Below are positions 16,064 through 26,295 of a stretch of DNA of 64,000 nt, piece by piece. The notes under the pieces were generated by a model. That model was given only the letters and a program-made list of their open reading frames with translations. It was not told the origin of the DNA and did no database searches. Made by a program: the position numbers and the translations under genes. The first letter of the stretch is position 1. The number at the start of each line of letters is the position of its first letter. The DNA lies in assembly GCF_050908995.1 (NCBI RefSeq), contig NC_135118.1, forward strand, positions 21,151,501-21,215,500. The letters run 5' to 3'. This DNA is from Andrena cerasifolii. Taxonomy: Eukaryota; Arthropoda; Insecta; Hymenoptera; Andrenidae.

Positions 16064-18073
16064 GTTAGTTCACGGCGAATTGGGGCTACGGTTTTCGAGG
16101 TTAACGTACCTGTCAAACTGACAACGATCGAGCTCCGCGGCGTAGGGTAAACGCACCAATAAATGAACACTTAAGGCTAATGAATGAACACTATTATAAA
16201 ATTATGTTTGCAGCGTGATTGACTCCACGTGCTGCAAAAATTGTTTGGATCTGAAGCAAGAAATTACAAGAAGTCTCTAATTAATTAGTTGCTTCTTTTA
16301 ATAACTTATTTTACTCATTTTAATAAAAAATGTCCATTCACTGGTACGTGTTCATTTACTGGTACATCCACCCTATAATACGTTCGTTGAGAAACGACCG
16401 ACCGCGCAAACGGCTGAAACGTATTATTTCTGTTCTCACAGATACTATTAGAGCCGTTTAGTTACATTCTGCAAGTGCCTGGGAAACAGATCAGGGCGAA
16501 GTTAGCGCACGCCTTCAATTACTGGTTGAATATACCGCACGATAAGCTGCGCGCTGTAGGGGACATAATACAGATTCTTCACACCTCCAGCCTCCTGTAA
16601 GTATGAGAGACGACCGAATGTAAACAGTGCGATTCCGATGAAGTATTGTTTTTAACCCTACAGTCCACACGTAAATTAAAATTACACCAATACAAACGTT
16701 GAACATCACAGGCCCGTATTCCCTAATCTAGGAATGCATGGATATTTTCGGGAAGAAGAAATTTAGACCGCGCGTAATCTATTACACTCCACCTTTATTA
16801 ACGAAAATATTTAATAACGAAATGAGATATTGAAGAAATATCTCTTTAACACTACGGGCCGTCGTTACCTGAATCTTTTTCTATATCATGAGAATTGATC
16901 ACTTGTGGCTGCCAGGCCCCATGCGTACACTGTGTGGTTAATAATGGTTTCACGAGACACGTTCCCGTAGCGAGCAGGAAATAATTATCCCAACGCTTGT
17001 AGGCTCGATGACATTCAGGATAATTCGGTTCTAAGAAGAGGCATTCCTGTAGCTCATAATATTTATGGAATGGCTAGTACGATAAACGCCGCCAACTATG
17101 TTCTATTTATTGCCTTAGAGAGACTAACTGCTCTGAACCATCCAGAGGTGAAGAACGTCATAAAAATATTATTTTCTCTGTTGACTTTGATTGTAATATG
17201 ATCGATATTGTTAGGCGACGCAAGTGTACGTAGAACAGTTGTTAGAACTCCACAGGGGACAAGGTATGGAAATTTATTGGAGGGATAATTATATTTGCCC
17301 ATCTGAACCTGCTTATAAGCAGATGACAATACGAAGTGAGTATGGAAAAAAGGCTGTGTAAACTGTACTATATACTCTGCCTCCTTAATAAGATCTTCGT
17401 TGTATTCGCAAGTGTAAAGATTACGAGCGTCGAATGTGTTGCAGAAACGGGTGGACTTTTTAATCTAGCTGTCCGTTTGATGCAGCTGTTCTCCGACTGT
17501 AAAGAAGACTTCGCGCCTTTGGCAGGGATCTTGGGGCTGTACTTTCAGATTCGCGACGATTACTGTAATTTATATCTGCAGGAGGTAAGCATTGCTCGCG
17601 AAATTCATCGACGCCGTAACGCATAACGATGGTCTTTGTAGTACGCAGAGAACAAGAGCTACTGCGAGGATCTTTCTGAAGGGAAATTCAGCTTTCCCAT
17701 TATACACGCTATACAGAGTCACCCAGAAGATAGGCAGTTGATGAGTATCCTTTATCAAGATCCAGAGATAGATAATCCCGATTTAGTGTCAATCGTCTCT
17801 AAAAAAGTGCCATATTGTTCCTTCATTATTACTGGCAAAGATATTCTCAGGCAGAGAACTAAGGATATTGAGGTGAAACGGTATTGCGTTAACCTTTTAG
17901 AAAAGTTCGGATCCTTTGCCTACACGAGGACTGTGCTCCAAGAGTTGGATAAGAAAGCGCGGGACGAAGTTCAACGTTTAGGAGGAAACCCTCTGTTGCT
18001 AGAGGTTTTAAACGAATTGATGAACTGGGAGCATCAAGATGCTCAGCAGAAACCTAGGAAAGCTACATGTTAA
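15992..18073 (+). CDS. qm: Geranylgeranyl diphosphate synthase (type III GGPPS), complete
   Basis: Soluble enzyme that adds isopentenyl diphosphate to farnesyl diphosphate to make GGPP for protein geranylgeranylation. Exons 15992-16063, 16442-16596, 17003-17147, 17215-17335, 17445-17584 and 17642-18073 join in phase to 354 residues. The first Asp-rich motif DDIQD is at 78-82 and the second, DDYCN, at 202-206; both keep the Mg-binding aspartates. The PGKQIRAK segment (IPP/diphosphate binding) is near 34-41, and GQGMEIYWRD and EDLSEGKFSFP are present. Vertebrate enzymes are about 300 residues. The final exon holds 32 extra codons (17745-17840) just where other GGPPS proteins run straight into NILRQRT; spliced out, the protein would be 322 residues and read MNILRQRT. 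The start ATG is the first in frame after an open 5' region. The identity is secure; whether the extra segment is intron or coding is not. Confidence 0.95.
16145..16373. mobile_element. TA-flanked pogo-like MITE in GGPPS intron 1
   Basis: Ends are TA|GGGTAAACGCACCAATAAAT and, inverted from the right, TA|GGGTGGATGTACCAGTAAAT, each followed by GAACAC. TA lies at 16143 and 16374. The GGGTAA-type end resembles the larger pogo-type element at 55786. It fills most of the intron and has no coding capacity. Confidence 0.75.
16442..16596 (+). CDS. qm: GGPPS exon 2
   Basis: Acceptor TGTTCTCACAG, donor CCT|GTAAGT. It encodes the PGKQIRAKLAHAFNYWL helix and ILHTSSLL leading to the first Asp motif; it leaves two bases for the next exon. 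Confidence 0.95.
16597..17002 (+). other. GGPPS intron 2
   Basis: 406-bp intron; nothing else is recognised in it. Confidence 0.8.
17003..17147 (+). CDS. qm: GGPPS exon 3: first Asp-rich motif
   Basis: Acceptor GCTTGTAG, donor GAG|GTGAAG. It encodes LDDIQDNSVLRRGIPVAHN, the substrate Mg-binding DDxxD, and the helix to LNHPE. Confidence 0.95.
17215..17335 (+). CDS. qm: GGPPS exon 4
   Basis: Acceptor GATATTGTTAG, donor GAA|GTGAGT. It encodes QLLELHRGQGMEIYWRDNY; the GQG..D signature is shared by prenyl transferases of this class. One base is left for the next exon. Confidence 0.95.
17445..17584 (+). CDS. qm: GGPPS exon 5: second Asp-rich motif
   Basis: Acceptor TGTGTTGCAG, donor GAG|GTAAGC. 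It encodes KTGGLFNLAVRLMQLFSD and LGLYFQIRDDYCNL, the second metal-binding motif in its type III form with Asn at the fifth position. Confidence 0.95.
17642..18073 (+). CDS. qm: GGPPS exon 6 (may be two exons)
   Basis: Acceptor GGTCTTTGTAG. It encodes YAENKSYCEDLSEGKFSFP, then HPEDRQLM, the 32-codon extra segment, ILRQRTKDIEVKRYC, and the C-terminal helices to the stop TAA at 18071. Removing 17745-17840 keeps the frame. Confidence 0.9.
   Translation, partial: YAENKSYCEDLSEGKFSFPIIHAIQSHPEDRQLMSILYQDPEIDNPDLVSIVSKKVPYCSFIITGKDILRQRTKDIEVKRYCVNLLEKFGSFAYTRTVLQELDKKARDEVQRLGGNPLLLEVLNELMNWEHQDAQQKPRKATC
17745..17840 (+). other. Stop-free 96-nt segment with intron ends (possible exitron) in GGPPS
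   Basis: It begins GTATCC and ends GGCAAAG, is a multiple of three and has no in-frame stop. Without it the protein reads RQLMNILRQRT, matching the ungapped family; with it, 32 residues (start SILYQDPEIDNPDLV) are added between two core helices. Splice signals are moderate: a GTATCC donor and a weak pyrimidine tract. Confidence 0.65.
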
Positions 18074-18241
18074 GTTTCGTTATACTTTTCCGTGCTTTAT
18101 ATATGTACATATCTAACGTGTGTATGATTTATTCGTCACATACGGTTTCTGAATACTAAACATTTCATTTCCGATGCGTAACGTTCATGAGAGGAAGAAA
18201 ATTGTCGGTGGTGCATTTCAGTCGCCTTATTCTATAAAAAC

Positions 18242-18247
18242 AATAAA
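18242..18247 (+). promoter_or_regulatory. Candidate polyadenylation signal of GGPPS
   Basis: AATAAA lies 169 bases after the GGPPS stop, in AT-rich DNA; it is the first canonical signal seen. Confidence 0.5.
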
Positions 18248-19334
18248 GTACGGATAGTACACTTTACTATAGCACTTACATAAGAAATTTGGAACGCTAT
18301 TTTTTAAGGAGAATATGCAAGTAATGTTTAGTAGCCAAAACACGGCAGGCTGTTTAAAAAGTAAGATACCATCCGAGCGTTTAAGCAGAAATTTGAATGT
18401 TACCATACTATATGCTTTTACACATTCAGGCAACAGTAATTTGACTTGGGCATGCAAGAATGGAGATACGTTCAAATGTTATAAGATAATAATTTTCAGT
18501 ATGTAAATATTCTCGATTATACAAAATTATACTATATTGAGAACTACTTTAATATTCTGTCGGAAATAGTACAAATTTAGGCTACTATTTTTATTACATA
18601 TGAAACTTAACGTTTTAAGTGCATTCCTTATGTTTTTTTTTAAATGTATTCCGTAAAGAACCGTGTTATTGAAATTTGTGAATTACCGATGATGAGAAGC
18701 TCGACGAATTTAATTTGCGAGAATTGGTTTTCTCCTTACGCGAATGGATGGAAAGAACGCGATCGTGCCTGTAAGGGAACGGACGCTACTTGATTAAATG
18801 AGTTCCTTGAAACGATAGGCGATTGCGTCTTTGTGAAATTTTATTACCAACCACTGGTGTACAATAATTTAGTAATACGTTGTATGATATATTTAATATC
18901 CATGTTGTTTGTATCGAAACCTCTTCCTATTGATTTGTACGTCGTGTGATCATACGCTGTATGAAAATTCATAATGTGATAGAACATGTATTGTTACATA
19001 TAAAACCATTTGTAATGAATATACATATATTATATGCCTGCAGTAAATCTAAACGGATCGTTTGTTATTCATTGGGTCGATCACAATCCCCTCTACTAAT
19101 TTCTTCATGCACAGCACTGTATACAATTATGCAAATAATAGCGAATTCTAAATTTACTTCAGACACGCAATTATCCTTCGAGTTAAAAACTTTATATTTG
19201 AGTAATGAACGTGTTCCGCAATAGTCGCACGTTGCAAAAAATATAAAGTCTTCTAAATGGATATATTCTCTTACCTTGAAAATAAATCGTGCATTATAAT
19301 GTCAGGTGCGGCACATAGATATAAATATTATATT
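18248..19334. other. Intergenic, nothing recognised
   Basis: AT-rich unique-looking DNA after the GGPPS 3' end; open frames here have no domain or splice support. Confidence 0.6.
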
Positions 19335-19743
19335 CAGGGACAAAACTAAAAAGGGACGAGGGGGGTGCGTCTGCCCCGGGCGCCGATTTGCAGGGGATGA
19401 AAAACGAGAAATCTTCGCAGAGAAAAGACGGTTTTGATAATTTTGGAAATTTTATTCAAATTTATATATTACGTTGTTTCATTGGGAATAAATACACAGT
19501 TTATGGAGAAGTAATTAAAATTTATCTGTTTAAAATCTGTTCAGCTGTTATCAAACAGCAAACAAATTAGGGTACCTGCAATGTATTTGAAAAATACTTA
19601 TAATAAACACGTTTATTATAAGTATTTTTTATGTAAAGTGTGAACCCAAAGGTGGGCAATATGAGGGGGTAAAATTTGAGGGGAGGACGCCAAACAGAAT
19701 CCCCGCCCCCGGGCGCTTTGCAACCTATTTAGTTTCGTCCTTG
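19335..19743. mobile_element. hAT-type MITE with 8-bp target duplication
   Basis: Left end CAGGGACAAAACTAAAAAGG; right end, inverted, CAAGGACGAAACTAAATAGG. The flanking 8-mers are attatatt (19327-19334) and attatgtt (19744-19751), matching at 7 of 8. G-rich subterminal DNA (GCCCCGGGCGCC / CCCCCGGGCGC) lies inside both ends. A palindrome lies near the right centre (19590-19630). No coding capacity. Confidence 0.8.
19590..19630. repeat. Palindrome inside the hAT MITE
   Basis: AAAAATACTTATAATAAAC, a 3-bp loop ACG, then the exact inverted copy. It could form a 19-bp stem. Confidence 0.8.
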
Positions 19744-20787
19744 ATTATGTTTTTCGGAGGTAGTCCTTCAGTATCTAGTGTCAGAAAATTACGGCCGATT
19801 ATCAGCGGTGCTGTACATGGTTGGCGCCAAAATCGAGGAAAGCTACTCGATACCGATTCAAACAAATCACTTTTATTCCCTCCCTTTCATTCGACCAAGC
19901 GAAAATATAAATAAACACGCATTCACCCAATCGTTAACAGGCGTCGTTTTACATCGACGTGTAAAAACCTATTTCGCACCGAGACACAGGAAATAATCAC
20001 GCTCTTCATTGAAATCGCAAAGCTACTCGAACAGCTACTCTAGGCTCTATGTGCTATAGTTACTTTTACAATTTATTACGCTTTTATAAATTAATATTAC
20101 GTTCGTAAAACCAGGTATATCTTTGGAAATATATCACATACTCTATTTACTTATACTGCCGGTCGTAAATTTGAGACTGCCTTCTTCTTCGCTGTTAAAT
20201 TAAAAAAAAACGACACACGAAAAACACCAATTACCATTGAGATAGAATGTTCATTAAACGAGATGGTAATTGATTTGCATATGAAGTAGCTAATATTTCA
20301 ATAAGGTGAATGTTCCAATTTCTGCTGATTTAAGAGGTAATTCGTCGTAAAGAAGGTGTAAAAAATTTGTTTGTGATGAAAATTTGCAGAGTAATTGATT
20401 AATTCTTTAATATTATTATTCAACCATATATCAACCAATTCAGAAACTATTTAAGAAAGACATTTCAAGATACTTAACTATTAGTAATTTGTAATTAAAT
20501 ATTTAGTGCTCTAAATGTCCGTATTTCTGCTGATGAAAAATAGCGATGTATGTATTGCCCCAAGCGCGTGCAACACTCGTGTAAATGTTTAAATAATTTA
20601 GAATTATTTTCTTGCAACTGTAGTACAAACGTAACGCATATAATACAGTAAGAAAAATACGAAATGAGCAGAAATGGAGACGAGCAGAAATTGGGACGTT
20701 CACCTTAAATAATCGGCTTATTCCACCATTCAATTGTTTGAATAGGTACCTGCATATGTATTTTTTTTAACAATGATGCTGATACTG

Positions 20788-20838
<51 letters not shown>

Positions 20839-21513
20839 GTCTTATAGTTTTGTGATATTAAATTAAATAAATATATGATATTCCATTTCAGGAAACGGTC
20901 AAAGTGGACTTGAAATCAGCTTAAAAATCTCCTTTGCTGCTATAAGATTTTACGTACCTACATAGAAGAAATAGTAAATTTCCTAATTTACAATTCTACG
21001 CTTCGTCGATTTTATTACCGTTTAGCAATTCTTTCAAATGGAACTTGCGAAATAATGCCCAGATTAATAATTGCTAAAGCAAGAAGTGTGCTAAAGTAAA
21101 GAAGAACACTTTTCGACGAGTTCGAAACATCATTGAAAATATTTTCCAAAAAAACACAGTGTCTTAAAAGATATACATATATATTATGTAAGTGCATCTG
21201 GTCTCTTCTTCCTTTCATCTACCTGTTTGCAGTTATTATCAGTTACACCATATTCTCATTAATTAATTCCCTTGTATGCTCCCGGATTAATCATACAAGC
21301 TAAGTTCCAACGCGATGGATTTGCATAATTAATTAAATACAGCGATTGTAATGATGTATATTTATACCTTGTTTAAACTTCACAGTTCTGAATTCATTAA
21401 AATGATTACCGAATTTAATAACCAATCAAGCCACGGCTTATTTACATTCATGGTACATAAAGTCCCTTCAACTTCAATTTTTAAACATTACACTCAACGC
21501 AAATTTGTTGCCA
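19744..21513. other. Intergenic with (TA)n
   Basis: AT-rich; the only structure seen is the TA microsatellite at 20790-20836. No coding support. Confidence 0.5.
20790..20836. repeat. (TA)n microsatellite
   Basis: About 23 uninterrupted TA units. Confidence 0.95.
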
Positions 21514-22237
21514 TTAAGAGGTACTTTCTTCTAAAAGGCCAATTTTTTTGCCAGTCTTTAAAGACAATGCACAAAAAAACCACACAGTTTTCACCGATGA
21601 GCACTATCCACACGTATTTATTAACACTTCGCTTAGTTGTAAAAAAAATTCAGTCATATATAATAATAATTAATGGAGATATGGGTCATCTCGTAAAGTG
21701 TGTGCAAAAAAAAGTTGCCTCATGGTACACACGATTCCAGCTGTTCCACTGATCCAAAACAAAAAACCAAAAGGATTCTTAATCAGCAAGAGTGTGGCTA
21801 TAGCCCGTAGCAGATTTTTGAGAAAAAATTAAAAATTCACAAAATGGCAGGACTTTTAATTTAAAACTCATTTTTTCCGTGTTTATTTTTCGTCTTTAAA
21901 CGGCGTTAAACTGGTGAAAAAAATTATTTCGCCTTGATTCTGCTACCGACTAGAATTAAATGTTTTCTGAAGGTGTACGAAAAAGATGGACTAGTTTGGC
22001 CCACTAGAAGTTGAAATATCATGTGTACCGTCATGATAAATACCGTTTTGAGAAAAACCCCTATCTTCATTAATTATTATTATATAATAATATATATGCC
22101 TGATTTTTTTTACTACTTACTGAAATGTTAGCAAATACGCGTGGATAATGCTAATCGGTGAAACCTGTGTAGTTTTTTTGTGCACCGCCCCTAAAAAAGG
22201 CAAAAAATTAGCCTTCTAGACGAGAATACCCTCTTAA
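21514..22237. mobile_element. TTAA-flanked fold-back element
   Basis: TTAA at 21514 and 22234. Left end TTAAGAGGTACTTTCTTCTA; right end inverted TTAAGAGGGTATTCTCGTCT. Long inverted arms (about 21525-21690 against 22060-22220) share GTGCACAAAAAAAC-type and TTTCACCGAT sequence. No coding capacity. Its right TTAA is also the left TTAA of the next element. Confidence 0.8.
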
Positions 22238-22932
22238 GGGGACTAGGCAGTCAGCTCGCTCGAAAATCAGGTATTTTTTGCGAATTAATTACAAGGAGAT
22301 GAATACAAATTGTGACTAGTACTTTTGTGCAAAGTTTGCTAATACTATAAACAGTAAAAAAAAAATATTTGAATAATATATACATACGTATGACAGCGCT
22401 ACAATTTCGCTACAAATCTTATAAAAGCCGCTGTAATTTTGCAGTGATTCTGGCCGTAAGAAATTGAATTGTGAAATATCCTCTGAAATTGATACTTTAC
22501 CCAGACCCCCATTCTGCCCTGAACCTATTGAAAAAGAAAAAAACTCAAAAGTCATAAAAATGGCGGCTGTAAAACGGCAAATTTTAAAGAAACTTGATTT
22601 TTCGCCAGGGAAAAGAGCCATTTCATTTTTTTTTTGTCAAAGCAGAAGTTTTCACAGACTTACCCTTAGGTTCAGGTCGTAACTAGACATGTTTCACATA
22701 TGCCGAATTTTTTTCAAATCGACTTGTACCTCCGTCTTTTCAAAAGAGGAATTAGTCTACCTGCGTGTGCGCAGAAACGGTTTATGCCGCGCTCGACCTT
22801 TTCGGCTGTAAAATCCTTAATTGTGCGAATTTTAACACAAACCAAACGGCATTTTACTCGTGAAGGGTGGTACTTTCGAAAAATACAAAACAACAACAAC
22901 AAAAAATCGAATTTCTGACTGCCTAGTCTCAA
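22234..22932. mobile_element. TTAA element with GACTAGGCAGTCAG ends
   Basis: Left end TTAAGGGGACTAGGCAGTCA; right end CTGACTGCCTAGTC followed by TCAA, a mutated TTAA. The right 380 bp (from about 22551) is repeated at 62120-62566. The motif AAAATGGCGGCT (22557-22568) also occurs in the elements at 33239 and 62120. Confidence 0.8.
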
Positions 22933-25738
22933 TGAAACACTGAACAGAAGTCTCCCAGAAAGGAGTTCTTAATCAATGAAAATAAATTCCCTTCAAACTT
23001 ACGTTCGGCAGTATACGCGCTCGCAGACGGTCGCGTGGCTACATCGAGATCGCCCCCACCTCAATCACAAGACCCACTCCCATTCGCGACCTCCTTCGTG
23101 TACGGCCAGACCTTTAAAACACCTAAGATTAGAATAGAAACTTTACCTGAAGCTTTCGTACATGGAATTCCTAACGCTGGGTGTCATCGGGTCGCTACTG
23201 AACAAACGCTACAACGCTTCCGCGTACATTTATCAAAAGGAACTCTAAACGATCTAAGGCCGACTTAAACACAGCCCCCTCGGAGCAACAGTCTACAAAA
23301 CTCCAACCAGCGAGCGGCCTCGGGGTCGTAGAAAATTCGAGCTGGAACGAAAAAATCGCGAGTCTCAAGGGAAGCTCTCCACTCCGCGCGTCTCCCTGCC
23401 CGCCTTTGATCCCGACCGAGCTTTCGAGACCGTTCCACGCCGGAGCGCGGGTCTCCCCCGTCGCGGAACCTACCCCGAAGAGTTCAGTGTTCCCGGAAAC
23501 TTTCGCGCGAGCTTCCCAAACGCGGCCCTCTTCCCTTGCGATATTACGTCCCCGCTACCAAGTCGCCCGCGATCCTTTCGCGCGAGCCGGACGAAGCCCG
23601 AAATCTTGCCACCGGAACACCGAAACCAGTCCCGCTTCCTCCACCCGGCAGTATCAAGGACTAAGATAACGTCGCTATCTGACATGTCCTCTGTTCGGGT
23701 TCACTGTCCTCGTCGGATTCGCTCGCCCACGAGGGCTGACGCTCGTGTCATATTTCCCCGTCGCTGTCCCCCATCCGTCCCGTTGGCCCCGAGACGCCGT
23801 CATCCAGCACTTCCGTCACCTTGTACATACCATGCTCACTCTTAGAAATCTCGTCTCGTTAGGCGGTTCAACGGGGGCAGTTGCCCGGGAGGGCGGGAAA
23901 GAAACGAGGGGTCGCGTCTTGGTCATCCGAAGAATGTTCCCACGGGTAGGTAATGGGACGGGGAACTAAGAGGGAGGAGGTTGTGTCTTTTTAACCGACT
24001 TCAGAAAAGGAGGAGGTGTAGATTCGACCCGTTTGTATTTCTTTCTTTCCTTTTTTTAGAAGAAATATTAGGTACCATTTTTCACCAACAACCCCGCGAA
24101 CCCTTACTCACAGATTGGAACGCAATTTTGTGGGGTTATAGAGTGAGACAACGCGAGTTTGCAGCGCTCATCGAACCAGTAAATTTTCGTTTGAAAGATT
24201 GTTTCCGTCGAATTGTACTTTAGGAGTTGCACGCGGAAAAGTGGGAGTGCCTGTTTGACTTTGACGATAGTTTGTACACCCTTAAAGGGCGATAGGGTAG
24301 GAGTGAAACGTACCGTTGTTCTTGTCTTGAGCCACTCAATGAACCCACAAAATTGCGTTGCAATCGGTGAGTAAGGGTTCGCGGTGTTCCCTTGTAAGTG
24401 TGAGATGGAAACGGAGAGCGGCTGGACACTTTGAGTGGCCTAGGGTTTTTGAAAAATTCCCCTTGAAGGGCATGCCACTCTGGATCGATGGCTTGTCCCT
24501 GTCGCCGCTGTCCCTTCGCTCATCCTCAGTCTCTCGCACTCGTCGTGGTGACTACAAAAGAAGTAGTAGGAATAAAAATGTACTTTTAATGAAACAGGGG
24601 AGCTGGATTTATAACGGGGCAACGCTGTATAAGACTCATCCTCGGTGTTGTGCCACTGTCTCGTTCGCAGAGACTCTTTTATTGTTTTAGAAAAGCATTG
24701 ACGTCAAATAGCTGGAGGTGAGGAGGTCGTGGGAAGATAAACGTGATCGGCGTTGATCATAAACTGCTATTAAACTTTCCTGTGTTGATTCGCTGCGTGA
24801 GAAATGTCGTTCGGTGTGAACCGCGTTGTAACGAATTTTACTGCTGGGAAATCCAGGCAGCTGAATAAAGACGCTTCGCGAGTTCACGGAGGGGAAAGTA
24901 ATTGCAGCTATGGAAAGATTGCTTCAGGAGCATTTCGCGATTCATTACCGCTTGAAAGGTACGAGAAAAATTTGCAGGTACAATGGGCATCGCGCAGTGA
25001 ATCTTCAGGAGAGGAGGAGTGTGTGCTCAGCTCTTCCTTTCAGGCTGAAAAATGAAGCGTGTTTGAATCGAATTGTTACGAGGAGCAACGCGCGGATGAG
25101 AAATGATCGCCACGGAAGGTGGGGCATAACTTATGGTGCAGCCGAAAAGCAAGTGTTTCCTTATGTAAAAATAGGTCGATGATCTAGAATTAATTTCCCT
25201 CCCGCGAGACAAGCTATTCGGGAATACGTATTGCGAGGCAAATTATTTTGAAGACGCTTGTACATCGCTGTCAAGTTGTAATAATGTATTCTACGAATTT
25301 GAGAATTTCTGTGAAAGTTATAAGAACTTTTAAAAGTACAGAGTTCTTCGCAACATTTTATTATGAATTATTACGAACATTAGTTTGGAAATGTGGGCAT
25401 TATTATATAGAAGCTGCAGAAAGTAAGTGCGAAGAGGGTAAGGAGGAACTCGGGGAAATAGAACCAAAAGAATATTATAAAAGAGTGATAGGAACTTCCA
25501 GGAGCGAATTTGAAGATTTGGTGCTCCTAGACTAATAATAAGCGCTTCCGCCCCTTCCGCGAAATATCATCAAATATGATAATTTAAAACAGTTGAGGCA
25601 ATTTCAAAATTAATTTAATATAGTTAGTCATATCTGAATCATTGCTGATTCGCTATATGAAAGAAAAAGCGAATTGTTTTTAAAGCTGTCTCAAGCCTCT
25701 GTGTTTAAACCCTTCCTAATTTCTTTTGCTGAAAATTT
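22933..25738. other. GC-rich intergenic block
   Basis: From about 22983 to 24700 the DNA is clearly richer in GC and CpG than its surroundings, with no exon that survives splice and frame checks on either strand. AACCGACTTCAGAAAAGGAG near 23994 resembles the tail of an insect non-LTR retrotransposon. An inverted repeat lies at 24085-24391. It may be a promoter or CpG-rich regulatory block. Confidence 0.35.
24085..24391. repeat. Inverted repeat, ~52-bp arms
   Basis: CGCGAACCCTTACTCACAGA at 24104 is inverted as ACCGCGAACCCTTACTCACC when read from 24384 backwards; AACGCAATTTTGTGGGT is also shared. The arms are 24085-24140 and 24339-24391. Probably the ends of a small DNA element. Confidence 0.65.
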
Positions 25739-26295
25739 GTCGCCCCCCAAAATTGTTCGCTCCCTAAAATTTGTAATGCCCCAAAAATTTTCGCTCACTA
25801 AAATTTGTTATGCCCCAAAATTTTATGGTTCCTAAAATTTGTTATGCCCCAAAATTTTATGATCCCTAAAATTTGTTATGTCCCAAAATTTGATGCTTCC
25901 TAAAATTTTCCCTTCCCCAAAACTTGCCGCTTCCCTAAATTTGCCGCCCGCCAAAATTTTTCGCTCCCTAAAATTTGTTATGCCCCAAAATTTTTCGCTC
26001 CCTAAAATTTGTTATGCCCCAAAATTTTTCGCTCCCTAAAATTTGTTATGCCCCAAAATTTTTCGCTCCCTAAAATTTGTTATGCTCCAAAATTTTTCGC
26101 TCTCTAAAATTTGTTATGCCCCAAAATTTTATGATCCCTAAAATTTGTTATGCCCCAAAATTTTATGATCCCTAAAATTTGTTATGCCCCCAAAATTTTC
26201 GCTCCCTAAAATTTGTTGTGCCTCAAAATTTTTCGCTCCCTAAAATTTGTTATGCCCCAAAAATTTATGATCCCTAAAATTTGCAGCTCCCCAAG
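25739..26295. repeat. 34-bp minisatellite, about 16 copies
   Basis: The unit is CCCTAAAATTTGTTATG plus CCCCAAAATTTTTCGCT. Each unit consists of two related halves (CCTAAAATTTG / CCCAAAATTTT). Central copies (25960-26090) are nearly identical; outer copies carry TTATGATC in place of TTTCGCTC. Confidence 0.9.

Noticed and set aside
22983..23300. GC-rich block with a good - strand donor (GTAAGT near 22998)
   Set aside because: Both usable frames meet a stop about 60 bases upstream and no acceptor with a pyrimidine tract is present.
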